Positions 33,198 to 42,800 of a DNA stretch of 64,000 nt are shown here, in pieces (position 1 is the stretch's first letter; every line of letters starts with the position of its first letter). The notes beneath the pieces are model-generated. The model was not told the DNA's origin. It ran no database searches and saw only the letters and a list, made by a program, of their open reading frames with translations. Origin of the DNA: Selenomonadaceae bacterium (GTDB taxonomy: Bacteria > Bacillota > Negativicutes > Selenomonadales > Selenomonadaceae); the NCBI GenBank assembly GCA_017428215.1, contig JAFRRH010000033.1, forward strand, positions 30,301-94,300, written 5' to 3'. Position numbers and translations under genes: made by a program.

Positions 33198-34868
33198 TCA
33201 TTTAAACTCGACAAACTCGTTGATATTTGCGCCGCCCTTAGTCATTGGCTCAACAAAACTACGCCAGACATTTAAGACTATGACGCGGGGATTATCAGTG
33301 TCGTCAAGGGCTTTATTCAACGCATGGGCAAAATCTTCCTGCGTGGAAACCGCCTCTGCCTTTATTCCGAAACTTTGCGCGTAGGCAACATAATCCATTT
33401 GATAATCCAATTCGCAAGCAATGTAGCGTTCCTTATAAAAAACTTTCTGCAGTTGACGAATCATGCCGAGACTTGTGTTGTTGACAATCAGCGAAATTAT
33501 CGGCAGTTTAAGGCGGGCGATTGTATAATATTCGTTGCCTGTCATTTTAATGCCGCCGTCGCCAGTTACACATATGACGCGCCGATTTTTTCCGTAGGCA
33601 AGCTGAGCACCCATAGCGGCGGGTAATCCGAATCCCATAGTTCCCAAACCGCCCGAAGTCAACCAAGTGCGCGGCTCCTCAACGTGTAAGTGCAACGCCG
33701 CCCACATTTGATGTTGACCAACGTCCGTTGCATAGGCAAAATTTTTCCCTGCCGTCTTCTTAGCAACTTGATTCATCGCCCAAGGCACAGTCAAGCGATT
33801 AACTTGATAGTCGTAGTCGTATTCTTCTTGCCAACTTTCAATCTGCCGCCACCAATCTGCGCGATTTTTATTAGCCTCGTGTTTCATCAAAAGTTTCAAG
33901 ATAACTTGCATGTCGCCAGCTAAGCCGAGACTGCCTTCAATATTTTTATCAATTTCGGCGGGGTCAATATCAATGTGGATAAATTTTTTTGCCCGCGTGT
34001 ATTTGCTAACGTTACCAGTTTGTCTGTCACCAAAGCGACTGCCGATAGCGATAACTAAATCCGACGCCGCGATTGCGTGATTAGCCACCTTCTTACCGTG
34101 CAGTCCCGCGAAACCTAAATTTTGCGGATGAGAGCGCGGAATTGCTCCGATACCCATTAGCGTATTGACGACAGGCAAATTAAATTTCTCAATGAACTCG
34201 ATAATTTCTTTTGACGCGCCCGCCGAAATTGCTCCGCCGCCGACGATTACGGCTGGACGTTCAGCTTTGGCAATTTCTTCTACCGCTTCCGCCGCGCAGA
34301 TTATAAAGTCTACGTCCGGTTGAGCAATAATTTTTTCTTTAACCTCTGGCGGTCGATAATCTACCTCTGCAAAAAATAAATCTCTGGGCACGTCGACAAG
34401 CACCGGACCGCGTCGCCCGTCCAGTGCGATTTCAAACGCCTGTCGAATCGTCGGGACAAGTAATCGCGCCTCCATGACTTTGAAGTTGTGCTTTGTTATC
34501 GGCATTGTTATATCAAGTATGTCCGTCTCTTGAAAAGAGTCGCGTCCTAAAAGCGCGGTGTCAACTTGTCCCGTTATCGCAACTAGCGGGATTGAATCCA
34601 TAAATGCCGTCGCTATTCCCGTAACTAAATTTGTTGCGCCGGGACCCGATGTCGCTATGCAAACTCCAACTTTGCCAGTAGCTCGTGCATAACCGTCCGC
34701 CGCATGAGCCGCGTTTTGTTCGTGTGTTACCAAAATTTGTTTGATTTCTTTTTCGTCGACAAGGGCATCGTACAGCGGCAAAATCATTCCACCTGGATAG
34801 CCAAAAATCATGTCAACACTCCACTCGCGAAGGCATTCGACTATTGCCCTCGCACCTGTCATCATCAT
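33198..34868 (-). CDS. ilvB: Acetolactate synthase large subunit
   Basis: A 556-residue ThDP enzyme that makes acetolactate for valine/leucine (and acetohydroxybutyrate for isoleucine). The catalytic Glu lies in VTHEQNAAHAADGYARATG. FAD-region motifs and the ThDP/Mg motif GDGGIKMTGNEYYTIARLKLP with NNTSLGMI are present. The start at ATG 34868 follows AGGAGA. No regulatory subunit gene (ilvN) or other ilv gene lies beside it, so it may be a stand-alone isozyme. Confidence 0.93.
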   Translation of the reverse strand: MMMTGARAIVECLREWSVDMIFGYPGGMILPLYDALVDEKEIKQILVTHEQNAAHAADGYARATGKVGVCIATSGPGATNLVTGIATAFMDSIPLVAITGQVDTALLGRDSFQETDILDITMPITKHNFKVMEARLLVPTIRQAFEIALDGRRGPVLVDVPRDLFFAEVDYRPPEVKEKIIAQPDVDFIICAAEAVEEIAKAERPAVIVGGGAISAGASKEIIEFIEKFNLPVVNTLMGIGAIPRSHPQNLGFAGLHGKKVANHAIAASDLVIAIGSRFGDRQTGNVSKYTRAKKFIHIDIDPAEIDKNIEGSLGLAGDMQVILKLLMKHEANKNRADWWRQIESWQEEYDYDYQVNRLTVPWAMNQVAKKTAGKNFAYATDVGQHQMWAALHLHVEEPRTWLTSGGLGTMGFGLPAAMGAQLAYGKNRRVICVTGDGGIKMTGNEYYTIARLKLPIISLIVNNTSLGMIRQLQKVFYKERYIACELDYQMDYVAYAQSFGIKAEAVSTQEDFAHALNKALDDTDNPRVIVLNVWRSFVEPMTKGGANINEFVEFK

Positions 34869-34977
34869 AATAATTTCTCCTTTTATCCAAAAAAATTAAT
34901 AGCTCATTTTTGTTTCGTATAAATTGGCTTTGTGAATTGCGACGGATAAAAACAAAAAAATATTGCGCTATGTTCCA

Positions 34978-36060
34978 TCAATCGTACCCTTTGTTAATTT
35001 TAAAATTTCTAAATGTCTCAAAGGAACAATGTGTCCAAAACCATGGGCAACCACCCAAACAAAAGTTTTTATGTCTACAAGAATTGCAATAATCTGATGG
35101 AAGTTGACTGAACTCTTTCATAATGCGATTATATTTCTCGCTTTGAATGTAAGCTTCCAGCTCACTGGCGGATGAAAAATCTACGCCAAATTTTCCGACT
35201 ACTCTATTATCAATGTACATACTACATGGTAATAAATTTAATTTTGTGTCAAACTCTAATGTGAAAATATTGTCATTGCGAATATAACACGGTTCAGCCA
35301 GTCGATGGTTCAGTTTTGTTAACTGTTTTTCAGTATAAACACAAAGGGGAAAACTGTATTCAATCCACCATTCATTATTGGTAATTTGGTTTACTCTGTC
35401 TATTTGCTCAATAAATTTATCAACCAAAAGCAAAGGATCATTTGAAATCAAATACTGCAAATCTTTTTCTGGAGATTCTTCATTGTCAATAACAAACGTA
35501 AATGAAAAATTGCGTGCGCCAAAACTTCGAGCGTTTTCCAAAGTTTCACAAAAGGTATCTATATTTTTTAATGTGAGGACCATTGAACAAGTAAATTCGA
35601 CATTCAGATCCGACAAGTTAGCGATAGCTCGCAGTTGCTGTGCGGAACCGTCCAGTTTTGTCACAGCTAACCATTCTTTAGAATCTTTGCCTTTCAATGA
35701 AACGTCAATATATCTGATGCCACGCTCAATTATTTTCTTACAAGTATTATAATCTGCCAGCAATATACCATTTGTTGCGATTGTTGGAATCATTTTATGG
35801 GGCATAGATTTTATATAATCCAAAAATTCCATAAGATACGGATATAACAACGGCTCACCGCCACTTAAAACAATATACTTGACTTTAATATCATTACAAA
35901 GTTTGACAATTTTTTTTAAATCGTCAAACTTAATAAATGCGTTAAAATGATAGCCGCCCTTTTTCGCCGAACAAAATTCACACCTCAAGTTACAGTTGCG
36001 CGTTAAAGTCAAAATGCATTGCTTAAATTGATTTTTATCCAAAATGCTGTCTCCTTTCAC
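34978..36060 (-). CDS. Radical SAM/SPASM peptide maturase (second enzyme of the RiPP locus)
   Basis: A 360-residue radical SAM enzyme with the cluster motif CNLRCEFC (Cys 23, 27, 30), GGEPLLYPYL for SAM binding and TNGILL. A C-terminal SPASM-type Cys set reads CNSCRHKNFCLGGC and THC. Such enzymes bind auxiliary Fe-S clusters and modify ribosomal peptides. It lacks the N-terminal PqqD-like domain of the enzyme upstream. The gene is AT-rich compared with flanking housekeeping genes, suggesting transfer. Together with the precursor at 37909-37995 it forms a RiPP locus. Confidence 0.85.
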   Translation of the reverse strand: MKGDSILDKNQFKQCILTLTRNCNLRCEFCSAKKGGYHFNAFIKFDDLKKIVKLCNDIKVKYIVLSGGEPLLYPYLMEFLDYIKSMPHKMIPTIATNGILLADYNTCKKIIERGIRYIDVSLKGKDSKEWLAVTKLDGSAQQLRAIANLSDLNVEFTCSMVLTLKNIDTFCETLENARSFGARNFSFTFVIDNEESPEKDLQYLISNDPLLLVDKFIEQIDRVNQITNNEWWIEYSFPLCVYTEKQLTKLNHRLAEPCYIRNDNIFTLEFDTKLNLLPCSMYIDNRVVGKFGVDFSSASELEAYIQSEKYNRIMKEFSQLPSDYCNSCRHKNFCLGGCPWFWTHCSFETFRNFKINKGYD

Positions 36061-36061
36061 A

Positions 36062-36268
36062 TCAATTTATGTACAAAATTTTAAATGGTTCATCCAGAAT
36101 GTAAATCAAATCATTTAAAACACGATTTAGCTGATTTGCAATTCTTATGCGTTGACATTCACCGCCAGAATGTAAAGGAATCATACTTTTCCAATTTAAA
36201 TAACCTGAATTAAGATTGATGAGCGAATCTAGTCGTAATAATAAAATTTCAGTGACTTGAGGCACCAA
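36062..36268 (-). pseudogene. UvrA-like ABC ATPase fragment
   Basis: About 68 codons that match only the ABC signature and Walker B part of UvrA-type proteins: HSGGECQRIRIANQLNRVLN followed by IYILDEP. UvrA reads LSGGE.QRI.LA...LYVLDEP here. Nothing N-terminal is present, and it stops soon after the Walker B. It reads in the same frame as the upstream radical SAM gene, separated only by that gene's TAG and seven sense codons, with no convincing start. It is most likely the remnant of a UvrA-like gene lost by deletion. Confidence 0.65.
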
Positions 36269-36286
36269 CTCCCGTAACTCATTTCC

Positions 36287-37738
36287 CTATTCGAGCCACG
36301 TATCAATTTTCGCATGGATCTTTTCCGCAACCTTACAATGAAAATCGTTTATTCTAAAAATATCACCATCTACGTTTTCGTTGGCATTCTTCATCATACA
36401 TACAGTACAATAACCTCTGTCTTTACAATGCAGACATTTTGGAAAATCCTTCCACTTAATCTGTCGCAAATATTGTATTTGCGCAGATTTTTCCCATATC
36501 TCTTCGAGAGAAATTTTATTGATATTTCCCAAAATTTTATTTTGCCAGCCGACACACGGAAAAACATCTCCTGTAGCCGATATACAGAAATAATACCGAC
36601 AAACCGTGCAAATTGGAACATCACCCGACAGGGCACATTTTTTTATTGCATTATTACGAAAATATTTTATATAATCGGTTGAAAGCTGACTCGCAAATGC
36701 CTCCGCAATTTCACTGGGTGACAAACGATTTACCAGATTTGAATTGGAATGATCATAGGTAGCAAAAATGGTGTAATTCACCAATACTGGCAAATTCTTC
36801 GTTTCACTCCAATGCACTACGTCGACAAAACTATCTTTATTTTGCTTCATAACTGGACAGGAAATTTGAACAGGTATATTGGCTTGAATTAATTTTGACA
36901 CGGCAGTCTTCGTCTTTTCGAGACTGCCTGACAGATGCGTAATAGAATCATGCACTTCTACATCCATAGAATAAATTGAAGTCTGAACCGAAAGCAAAGG
37001 ATTTTTTCGCATTTCTGAAACTATTTCATCTGTTAACAACGTCAAATTTGTAAGTACGTTGACGGACAAATCTAATTCTCTGCACATTTTTAAAAAGCCA
37101 ATGAAATTAGGATGTGTCAAAGGTTCTCCACCGGAAAGCGTAACATTTATGATGTTCATTTTCCGACCTTCTAAAATAATTTTTTCAAACACATCTGCTT
37201 TCATTAACACATTAATACGTTCACTTGGGAAATAACAATGTACACAATACTCGTTGCAGACATTAGTGATCTCAACGTGTATGCTACGTAAAAAATTATT
37301 TTGCAAATTGATACTGTCAATACCATTTGTAACAGGCTCGATGTTGTTAAACGCAAAATTTTTATTAATCTGATTATCATCGCAAGATTTTGTTTGAAAA
37401 TTATCTATGATGTCGGTATCCATTTCATCAGACTCGCTACAGTTTAAATATCCCTCATTTACTAACAACATAAAAAAATCTAAAATATCTTGTTTCAGCT
37501 CAAGATAGTCCACGTCAACAAAAATGTTCAGCAATTTTTCTACAATGACGTCTAAACTTTGAAATTCCCTGCTCAATAATTCGAGCATAACTGCACCACT
37601 TAGAGAAACATATTTTTCTGGCAAAACAGGAGAAGAATCGTTCAATGCTCTATAGCCGAACATAAAATTATCAGCAAGATAACCAAAATCGCTATACTTT
37701 CTGAACAGTATATTTTTTTTTAACTTAAAAAAAATCAT
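36287..37738 (-). CDS. Radical SAM/SPASM peptide maturase with N-terminal PqqD-like recognition domain
   Basis: A 483-residue enzyme. Residues 1-100 resemble a PqqD/RRE precursor-binding domain (YVSLSGAVMLELLSREFQSL, then DFFMLLVNEGYL). The radical SAM core has CNEYCVHC (Cys 161, 165, 168) and LSGGEPLTHP. The SPASM region carries CTVCRYYFC, FPCVGW, CLHCKDRGYCTVC and a last Cys (DFHC). It sits directly behind the small precursor gene in the same direction, behind AGGAGATTG. It is probably the primary maturase, recognising the precursor leader; the modification itself is unknown. Confidence 0.88.
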   Translation of the reverse strand: MIFFKLKKNILFRKYSDFGYLADNFMFGYRALNDSSPVLPEKYVSLSGAVMLELLSREFQSLDVIVEKLLNIFVDVDYLELKQDILDFFMLLVNEGYLNCSESDEMDTDIIDNFQTKSCDDNQINKNFAFNNIEPVTNGIDSINLQNNFLRSIHVEITNVCNEYCVHCYFPSERINVLMKADVFEKIILEGRKMNIINVTLSGGEPLTHPNFIGFLKMCRELDLSVNVLTNLTLLTDEIVSEMRKNPLLSVQTSIYSMDVEVHDSITHLSGSLEKTKTAVSKLIQANIPVQISCPVMKQNKDSFVDVVHWSETKNLPVLVNYTIFATYDHSNSNLVNRLSPSEIAEAFASQLSTDYIKYFRNNAIKKCALSGDVPICTVCRYYFCISATGDVFPCVGWQNKILGNINKISLEEIWEKSAQIQYLRQIKWKDFPKCLHCKDRGYCTVCMMKNANENVDGDIFRINDFHCKVAEKIHAKIDTWLE

Positions 37739-37908
37739 TAATCAATCTCCTATGCGGAACTTACATGTAATTAAATTATTTCATGGAAAAATTTAAAAGG
37801 ACTACGATATCAATATCTGTTAAACGCAGTATTCTTACTATCAACAGCATTTTTACAAAATTTACTCAATATCATAGCCCTTAAATTGTAACTTATTAAC
37901 AACTCTTA
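37739..37908 (-). other. Gap between precursor and maturase genes
   Basis: An AT-rich stretch without a clear hairpin. One short frame at 37810-37875 (21 codons, MILSKFCKNAV...) has only a weak AAGGG upstream and I do not call it a gene, though a second peptide cannot be excluded. Confidence 0.3.
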
Positions 37909-37995
37909 TTATCTTGGTCTTCCGCACGGTCCGCTACCGCATTTAGCCGCATCAGGTGATACAGAACCAATGACAGTTGGCTTAGTATACTTCAT
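37909..37995 (-). CDS. Cys-containing RiPP precursor peptide
   Basis: A 28-residue peptide beginning MKYTKPTVIGSV and ending AAKCGSGPCGRPR, with Ser-Pro-Asp between. Cys19 and Cys24 enclose GSGP, an apparent C-terminal core for radical-SAM modification such as thioether or another crosslink; the N-terminal part would be the leader read by the PqqD-like domain. The evidence for a gene is the ribosome-binding site CGGAGGTG seven bases before the ATG, a perfect sigma-A promoter 46 bases upstream, and two co-directional radical SAM/SPASM enzymes downstream. I do not recognise the sequence as a named RiPP family. Confidence 0.8.
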   Translation of the reverse strand: MKYTKPTVIGSVSPDAAKCGSGPCGRPR

Positions 37996-38040
37996 GTAAA
38001 ACACCTCCGTAAAAAAACTTCCTACAAATTTATGTAATGA

Positions 38041-38069
38041 ATTATAAAATACCTAAATTTAATTGTCAA
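38041..38069 (-). promoter_or_regulatory. Consensus promoter of the RiPP locus
   Basis: TTGACA (38064-38069), exactly 17 bases, TATAAT (38041-38046) on the minus strand. Both hexamers are perfect, predicting high expression of the precursor. Confidence 0.85.
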
Positions 38070-38410
38070 TGATATAGCTACAATCTCTGCAAGCAAAAAC
38101 AATGGAATTTCGCATATAGTCACAGTTCGCAAGATATAATCAGTAAAGTCTAAACGCATAAAACTATTGAGCAACTGATAGAGGCGATTAACCGTCTTTA
38201 ATTTGGAGTCTACGTAACAAACTTTAAAGAAACGCAGAGAACTTAAATTGGCGTAACGGTACAAAAAAACATAGTTACGCGCTCTATTTAAAGTACATTT
38301 TTAAAAGTTGATTAAAAATTTATCCCGCACTTATGGACAAGCAAAAAATTTTCGATTAAAATAACGACAAGGATTTTTTTTCAGTAACCTTTCATAAGGA
38401 GGAATGCTTC
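38070..38410. other. AT-rich intergenic region with an inverted repeat
   Basis: It lies between the divergent RiPP promoter and the small rightward gene at 38411. The inverted repeat GCGTAAC/GTTACGC (38251-38257, 38274-38280) with a 16-base loop may be an operator. An 80-codon minus-strand frame (38022-38264) overlaps the RiPP promoter and starts with an unsupported TTG; I do not call it. Nothing else is recognisable. Confidence 0.4.
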
Positions 38411-38659
38411 ATGAAGAACAAAATAACAGTCAACAAGCTCAACGAGAAACTTCACTTCTATTTAATATCTAATGGAAAGCGATACTATTTGTTTACTCAA
38501 GATTTTTCAAAGGGCGTTTATCAATTCTTCAAAGGCGGACGCTCGGAATCAGAACTGCATAAATACAATCTTTGGCGAAAAAATCCTCGCTTAGATAAAA
38601 CGATTGAAAAGTTGCCGATGTATATGCGTTACGTTTTGAAAGAGGACAATGCCGCGTGA
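38411..38659 (+). CDS. Small protein of unknown function
   Basis: An 82-residue basic protein (MKNKITVNKLNEKLHFYLIS...), rich in Lys, Arg, Tyr and Phe, with no signal peptide, membrane segment or Cys. A strong ATAAGGAGG lies seven to nine bases before the ATG, and a terminator follows 24 bases after the stop, so it is a genuine one-gene transcript. The compact beta-rich look (HFYLISNGKRYYLFTQDFSKGVYQFF) suggests a small nucleic-acid or protein binder, but I recognise no family. Confidence 0.7.
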   Translation: MKNKITVNKLNEKLHFYLISNGKRYYLFTQDFSKGVYQFFKGGRSESELHKYNLWRKNPRLDKTIEKLPMYMRYVLKEDNAA

Positions 38660-38673
38660 AAATGATTAAAACA

Positions 38674-38712
38674 AAAAAATTTAGCTCCTGTCGAAGTAGA
38701 CGGGAGCTTTTA
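38674..38712. terminator. Bidirectional terminator
   Basis: A 10-bp stem AGCTCCTGTC/GACGGGAGCT (38683-38692, 38699-38708, one G-T pair) with A7 on the left and T4 on the right. It serves both the small rightward gene and the leftward deacetylase gene. Confidence 0.85.
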
Positions 38713-38728
38713 ATTTGTTTTCAGAAAA

Positions 38729-39658
38729 TTACCACGGTTGAGGAGTCATAGGAGTGACGACGCCAAATTTATAACCCCAATCGCGCAAGAAGTGAATTAT
38801 TTCGGGCAAAGCCTTAACAGTCTCGATTTTATCGCTGTTAGAGTGCATGAGGATAATAACGGAGCGCGGCGGATCGTCGCCTAAATATTTTAAGACATTG
38901 TTGACTTGTTGAGAAGCATTCGGTTTGGAGGGCGTAGCATCTTCGGTTAAAGCATTCCAATCGTGCTCGACGTAGCCGCAACTGTCAATCATCGACCAAT
39001 AATCGCCGTTAAACATACCCACGCCGCCAGGCGCACGAATTATAAATGGGCGAACGCCGATAACATTTTTAATAGCGTTGTCGGTCTGGATAATCTGCTC
39101 CATGAAACTCCACGGGCTAGCATAAAGTTGATCGTAGCGATGATTATAGCTGTGATTGCCGATTGCATGTCCTTCGTTGAAAATACGCTTTAAAACGTCG
39201 GGATAAGTCTCGACCATGTTGCCGCACACGTAAAAAGTTGCCTTGACATTTTCAGCCTTAAGAATATCCAAAATCTGCGGCGTAACTTTATCGTCGGGAC
39301 CGTCGTCGAAAGTTAAGTAAACAACCGATTCCGCCTCGTAAGGCTCAAGATATGGCAAAGTAAACGGCAGCCCTTTTTCCTGCCGCTCCCACATAATGTA
39401 TTTGTCGTAAACAGGTTTGGTTGGATCGTCAAGCTGAAGATTAGATAAATCATCGTTAGCTAAAATATAATCTTTATCGGGTTGAGCTTGCGGCGCAGGT
39501 TCGGGCGGTGGCACTTCGTCTGTATTTTTATTAGCGTCTTGTGGAGTTGCAACTTCCGTCGGAATTTGATTTACGTCGCCGGACTTTTGCTCCTGTCCGC
39601 AACCAATAATGCTAGCTGTCAACAAAATTAACAGCACTGTATAGAAAATTTTTTTCAT
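38729..39658 (-). CDS. Polysaccharide deacetylase lipoprotein (NodB family)
   Basis: A 309-residue protein with a lipoprotein signal (MKKIFYTVLLILLTASIIGC, Cys20 as acylation site), a Pro/Gln-rich spacer (about 20-75), and a carbohydrate esterase 4 domain. This has motif 1 YLTFDDGPDD, motif 2 IGNHSYNH, motif 3 RAPGG and motif 5 IILMHSN. It probably removes acetyl groups from peptidoglycan or a surface glycan on the cell envelope. The start is ATG 39658 after AAGGGG. It stands alone and is divergent from the GH13-GH77 gene. Confidence 0.9.
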   Translation of the reverse strand: MKKIFYTVLLILLTASIIGCGQEQKSGDVNQIPTEVATPQDANKNTDEVPPPEPAPQAQPDKDYILANDDLSNLQLDDPTKPVYDKYIMWERQEKGLPFTLPYLEPYEAESVVYLTFDDGPDDKVTPQILDILKAENVKATFYVCGNMVETYPDVLKRIFNEGHAIGNHSYNHRYDQLYASPWSFMEQIIQTDNAIKNVIGVRPFIIRAPGGVGMFNGDYWSMIDSCGYVEHDWNALTEDATPSKPNASQQVNNVLKYLGDDPPRSVIILMHSNSDKIETVKALPEIIHFLRDWGYKFGVVTPMTPQPW

Positions 39659-39817
39659 GAGATACCCCTTGCTAATTTTTTTTTTACTATAACGCAACCT
39701 GAAGTTAGAATCAAGAAAATTTTTTTCACAATTAAAAGGGTTGACGGAAAAAACCGGGAAATAACTTGTGCAAAGTGTTTTTATATCCGTCGAAAAATTT
39801 TAAACGGAGATGATACG

Positions 39818-42800
39818 ATGATTGACAAGAAAAACGTCCTGCACAATTCGCAGAACATTTACTACCGCTCGACGGTTGGCGCGGCGGAGGCTGGCTCATC
39901 TGTGCGGCTCGGTATCACAATTAAAACCGACGCCGTAATTAAACAAGTCCTCCTGCACACGTGGGAAGAGGGCGCGGGTGAAAAGTGGTCGAACCTCATC
40001 ACACGCGACGACGAAAAGTCCGAAGAAAAATTTTATTCGCTCGTCTTCAAAATGCCAGATAAAGGCGGCTTGCTCTGGTACTACTTTATAATCGTCACCG
40101 GCGGCAAAACTTACTACTACGGAAACAATCCAGAACTGCTCGGCGGCGTCGGTGAACTTTACGATCATCTGCCGCCCGCCTTCCAAATCACCGTTTACCA
40201 AAAGGGCGCGAAAACTCCCGACTGGTTTAAACATGCCGTCATGTATCAGATTTTCCCTGACAGATTTTATCGCGACGGTAACGAGATTATTCCTAAAGAG
40301 GGCGCAGTTTACCACGCAAGCTGGAGCGATGATCCCGTTTACTTCAAAGACACTGACCGCGACGAAATTCTTGCCTACGATTTTTTTGGCGGCAACCTGC
40401 GCGGCATTGAAAAGAAATTGGATTATCTTAAAGAGTTGGGAATCACCGCAATTTATTTTAATCCTGTCTTTGAGTCGGAAAGCAATCATCATTATGACAC
40501 CGGCGACTATCACAAGATTGACCCTATACTCGGCACCAACGAGGATTTCAAACATTTAATTGACGTCGCAAAGTCCAAAGGTATCAGAATCATAATCGAC
40601 GGCGTGTTCAGTCACACGGGAAGCAATAGTATTTATTTTAATCGCAAGGGAACCTATGATAGCGTCGGCGCGTTTCAATCTAAAGATTCGCCGTATTATG
40701 ATTGGTATGATTTTAGAAATTATCCTACCGATTATGATAGCTGGTGGAATTTCCCGACGCTCCCTAACATTCGCGAGACAACTCCAAGTTACATGGATTT
40801 TATAATTCGCGACAAGAACAGCGTTTTAAAGCATTGGATGCGGGAAGGTATAAGCGGTTGGCGGCTTGACGTTATCGACGAATTGCCCGCCGAGTTTAGC
40901 AGATTATTTTTTGCTGAGTTGAAAAAAATTAATCCCGAAGCCGTCATGATTGGCGAAGTTTGGGAAGACGCCTCGAATAAAATTGCTTACGGCGTTCAAC
41001 GTCAATATCTCTGCGGCTACGAAATGGATTCGGCGATGAATTATCCGTTGCGTGCCCATATCTTTGATTTTATCTTAGGGCAGATTGACGGCGAACTTTG
41101 TATGCGGCGTATGGAAAGTCTCCGCGAGAATTATCCTAAAGAAAATTTCTACGCGATGATGAATTTAATTGCAAGTCATGATATTATGCGCCCCGTCACG
41201 ATTTTTGGCGAGGCTCCTTATTATGACCAAATGCCGTATTATGAACAGTCGCACTTTAGACTTGACGAGGCGGCGGAAAAACTCGGCAAGGCTCGTTTAA
41301 AAATGGCGGCTCTGTGGCAGATGACTTATCCTGGCGTGCCGTGTATCTATTACGGCGACGAAATCGGTATGCAGGGTTTCAAAGATCCAACTAATCGACG
41401 TCCATATCCTTGGGGCGGCGGTGACCAGGAACTTTTAGCGACGTATAAAAAATTTATCGCCATACGTAATAAAAATTTAGTTTTCCAGACAGGCGAACTT
41501 TTACCGTTGCCAAGCAAGGGCGATGTCGTTGCTTATGCCCGCGTGATTCGCAATGGGCATGATGTCTTCGGACACGAGGCGGCGAACGATATTTATCTTG
41601 TGGCGTTCAATCGTTCCAAAAATCGTAGCAAGGAAGTTTCCTTCGACGTGAGCGACATTGCCAACGGACTTTTCGTCGACGCCTTTGAACCCGACAATCC
41701 CAAGAAAAAATATCCCGTCACTCGCGGGCGCGTCACATTTACTATTGCGCCGCTCGAAGGAATTTTATTGCACCACGTCCCCCAACAACAAAATTACGAC
41801 CGCCGCGCAGGCATTATCCTTCACCCGACAAGTTTGCCGTCCAAATATGGTATCGGCGACATGGGCAAAGAGGCATTTGAATTTATCGACTACCTCAAGG
41901 CGGCGGGACAATCAATCTGGCAAATTCTTCCGCTAAATCCTGTTGGTTATGGTTATTCGCCGTATCAATCGCCGTCGGCATTCGCGGGTAATCCAATGAT
42001 AATTTCAATCGACGGACTGATTGCGGAGGGCTTGCTTGACGAGGGCGATATTAAAGTTCCGCTTAAGTTAGCAAAAACAAAATTCGTTGACTTCGAGGCT
42101 GTCGATAAGCTCAAAACTTCCGCGCTTAAAAAAGCGTTCGGCAACTTTAAAAAGAAACTCAAAAAGGACGCCGAACTTAAAAAGAACTTTGAAACTTTCT
42201 GCGCGGCGCAAAAATATTGGTTGGAAGATTACGCATTGTTTGCGGCGATTAAGCAAAAGAACGGCGGCGCGTATTGGGTTGAGTGGGATATTAAAATTAA
42301 ACAGCGCGATAAAAAAGTTTTGGCGGCTTTGAAGAAAGAACTTGCCGACGAAATTTTATTCACGGAGTTTGAACAATTTATCTTTGCTGAACAGTGGCAG
42401 AAGATTCATAATTACGCACTTGAACGCGGGATTCAGATTATGGGCGATATGCCGATTTTCGTTTCGGCTGACAGCGCGGACGCTTGGGCTAATCAGCAAG
42501 AATTCCAACTTGACGAGGAAGGACATCCCGAAAAAGTCGCGGGAGTTCCGCCCGATTATTTCAGTGCGACGGGGCAACTTTGGGGCAATCCTCAATACGA
42601 TTGGGAAGAAATGAAAGCAACTAAGTACAAGTGGTGGAAGTTGCGCTTCAAACGGATTTATGAGATTGTCGACATTGTTCGCGTTGACCACTTTAGAGGC
42701 TTTGAGTCGTATTGGTCGATACCCGGCGACGCAGAAACTGCAATTCACGGCGAATGGCTTAAAGGTCCCGGCTTGAACTTCTTTAAAGAGATTCGCAAAG

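Noticed and set aside
37810..37875. Second small peptide (21 codons, one Cys) after the RiPP precursor
   Set aside because: Only a weak AAGGG upstream and no resemblance to the precursor; kept as a remark under the gap entry.
38022..38264. 80-codon minus-strand frame upstream of the RiPP precursor
   Set aside because: It starts with TTG without a ribosome-binding site and covers the perfect promoter of the precursor gene; no recognisable family.
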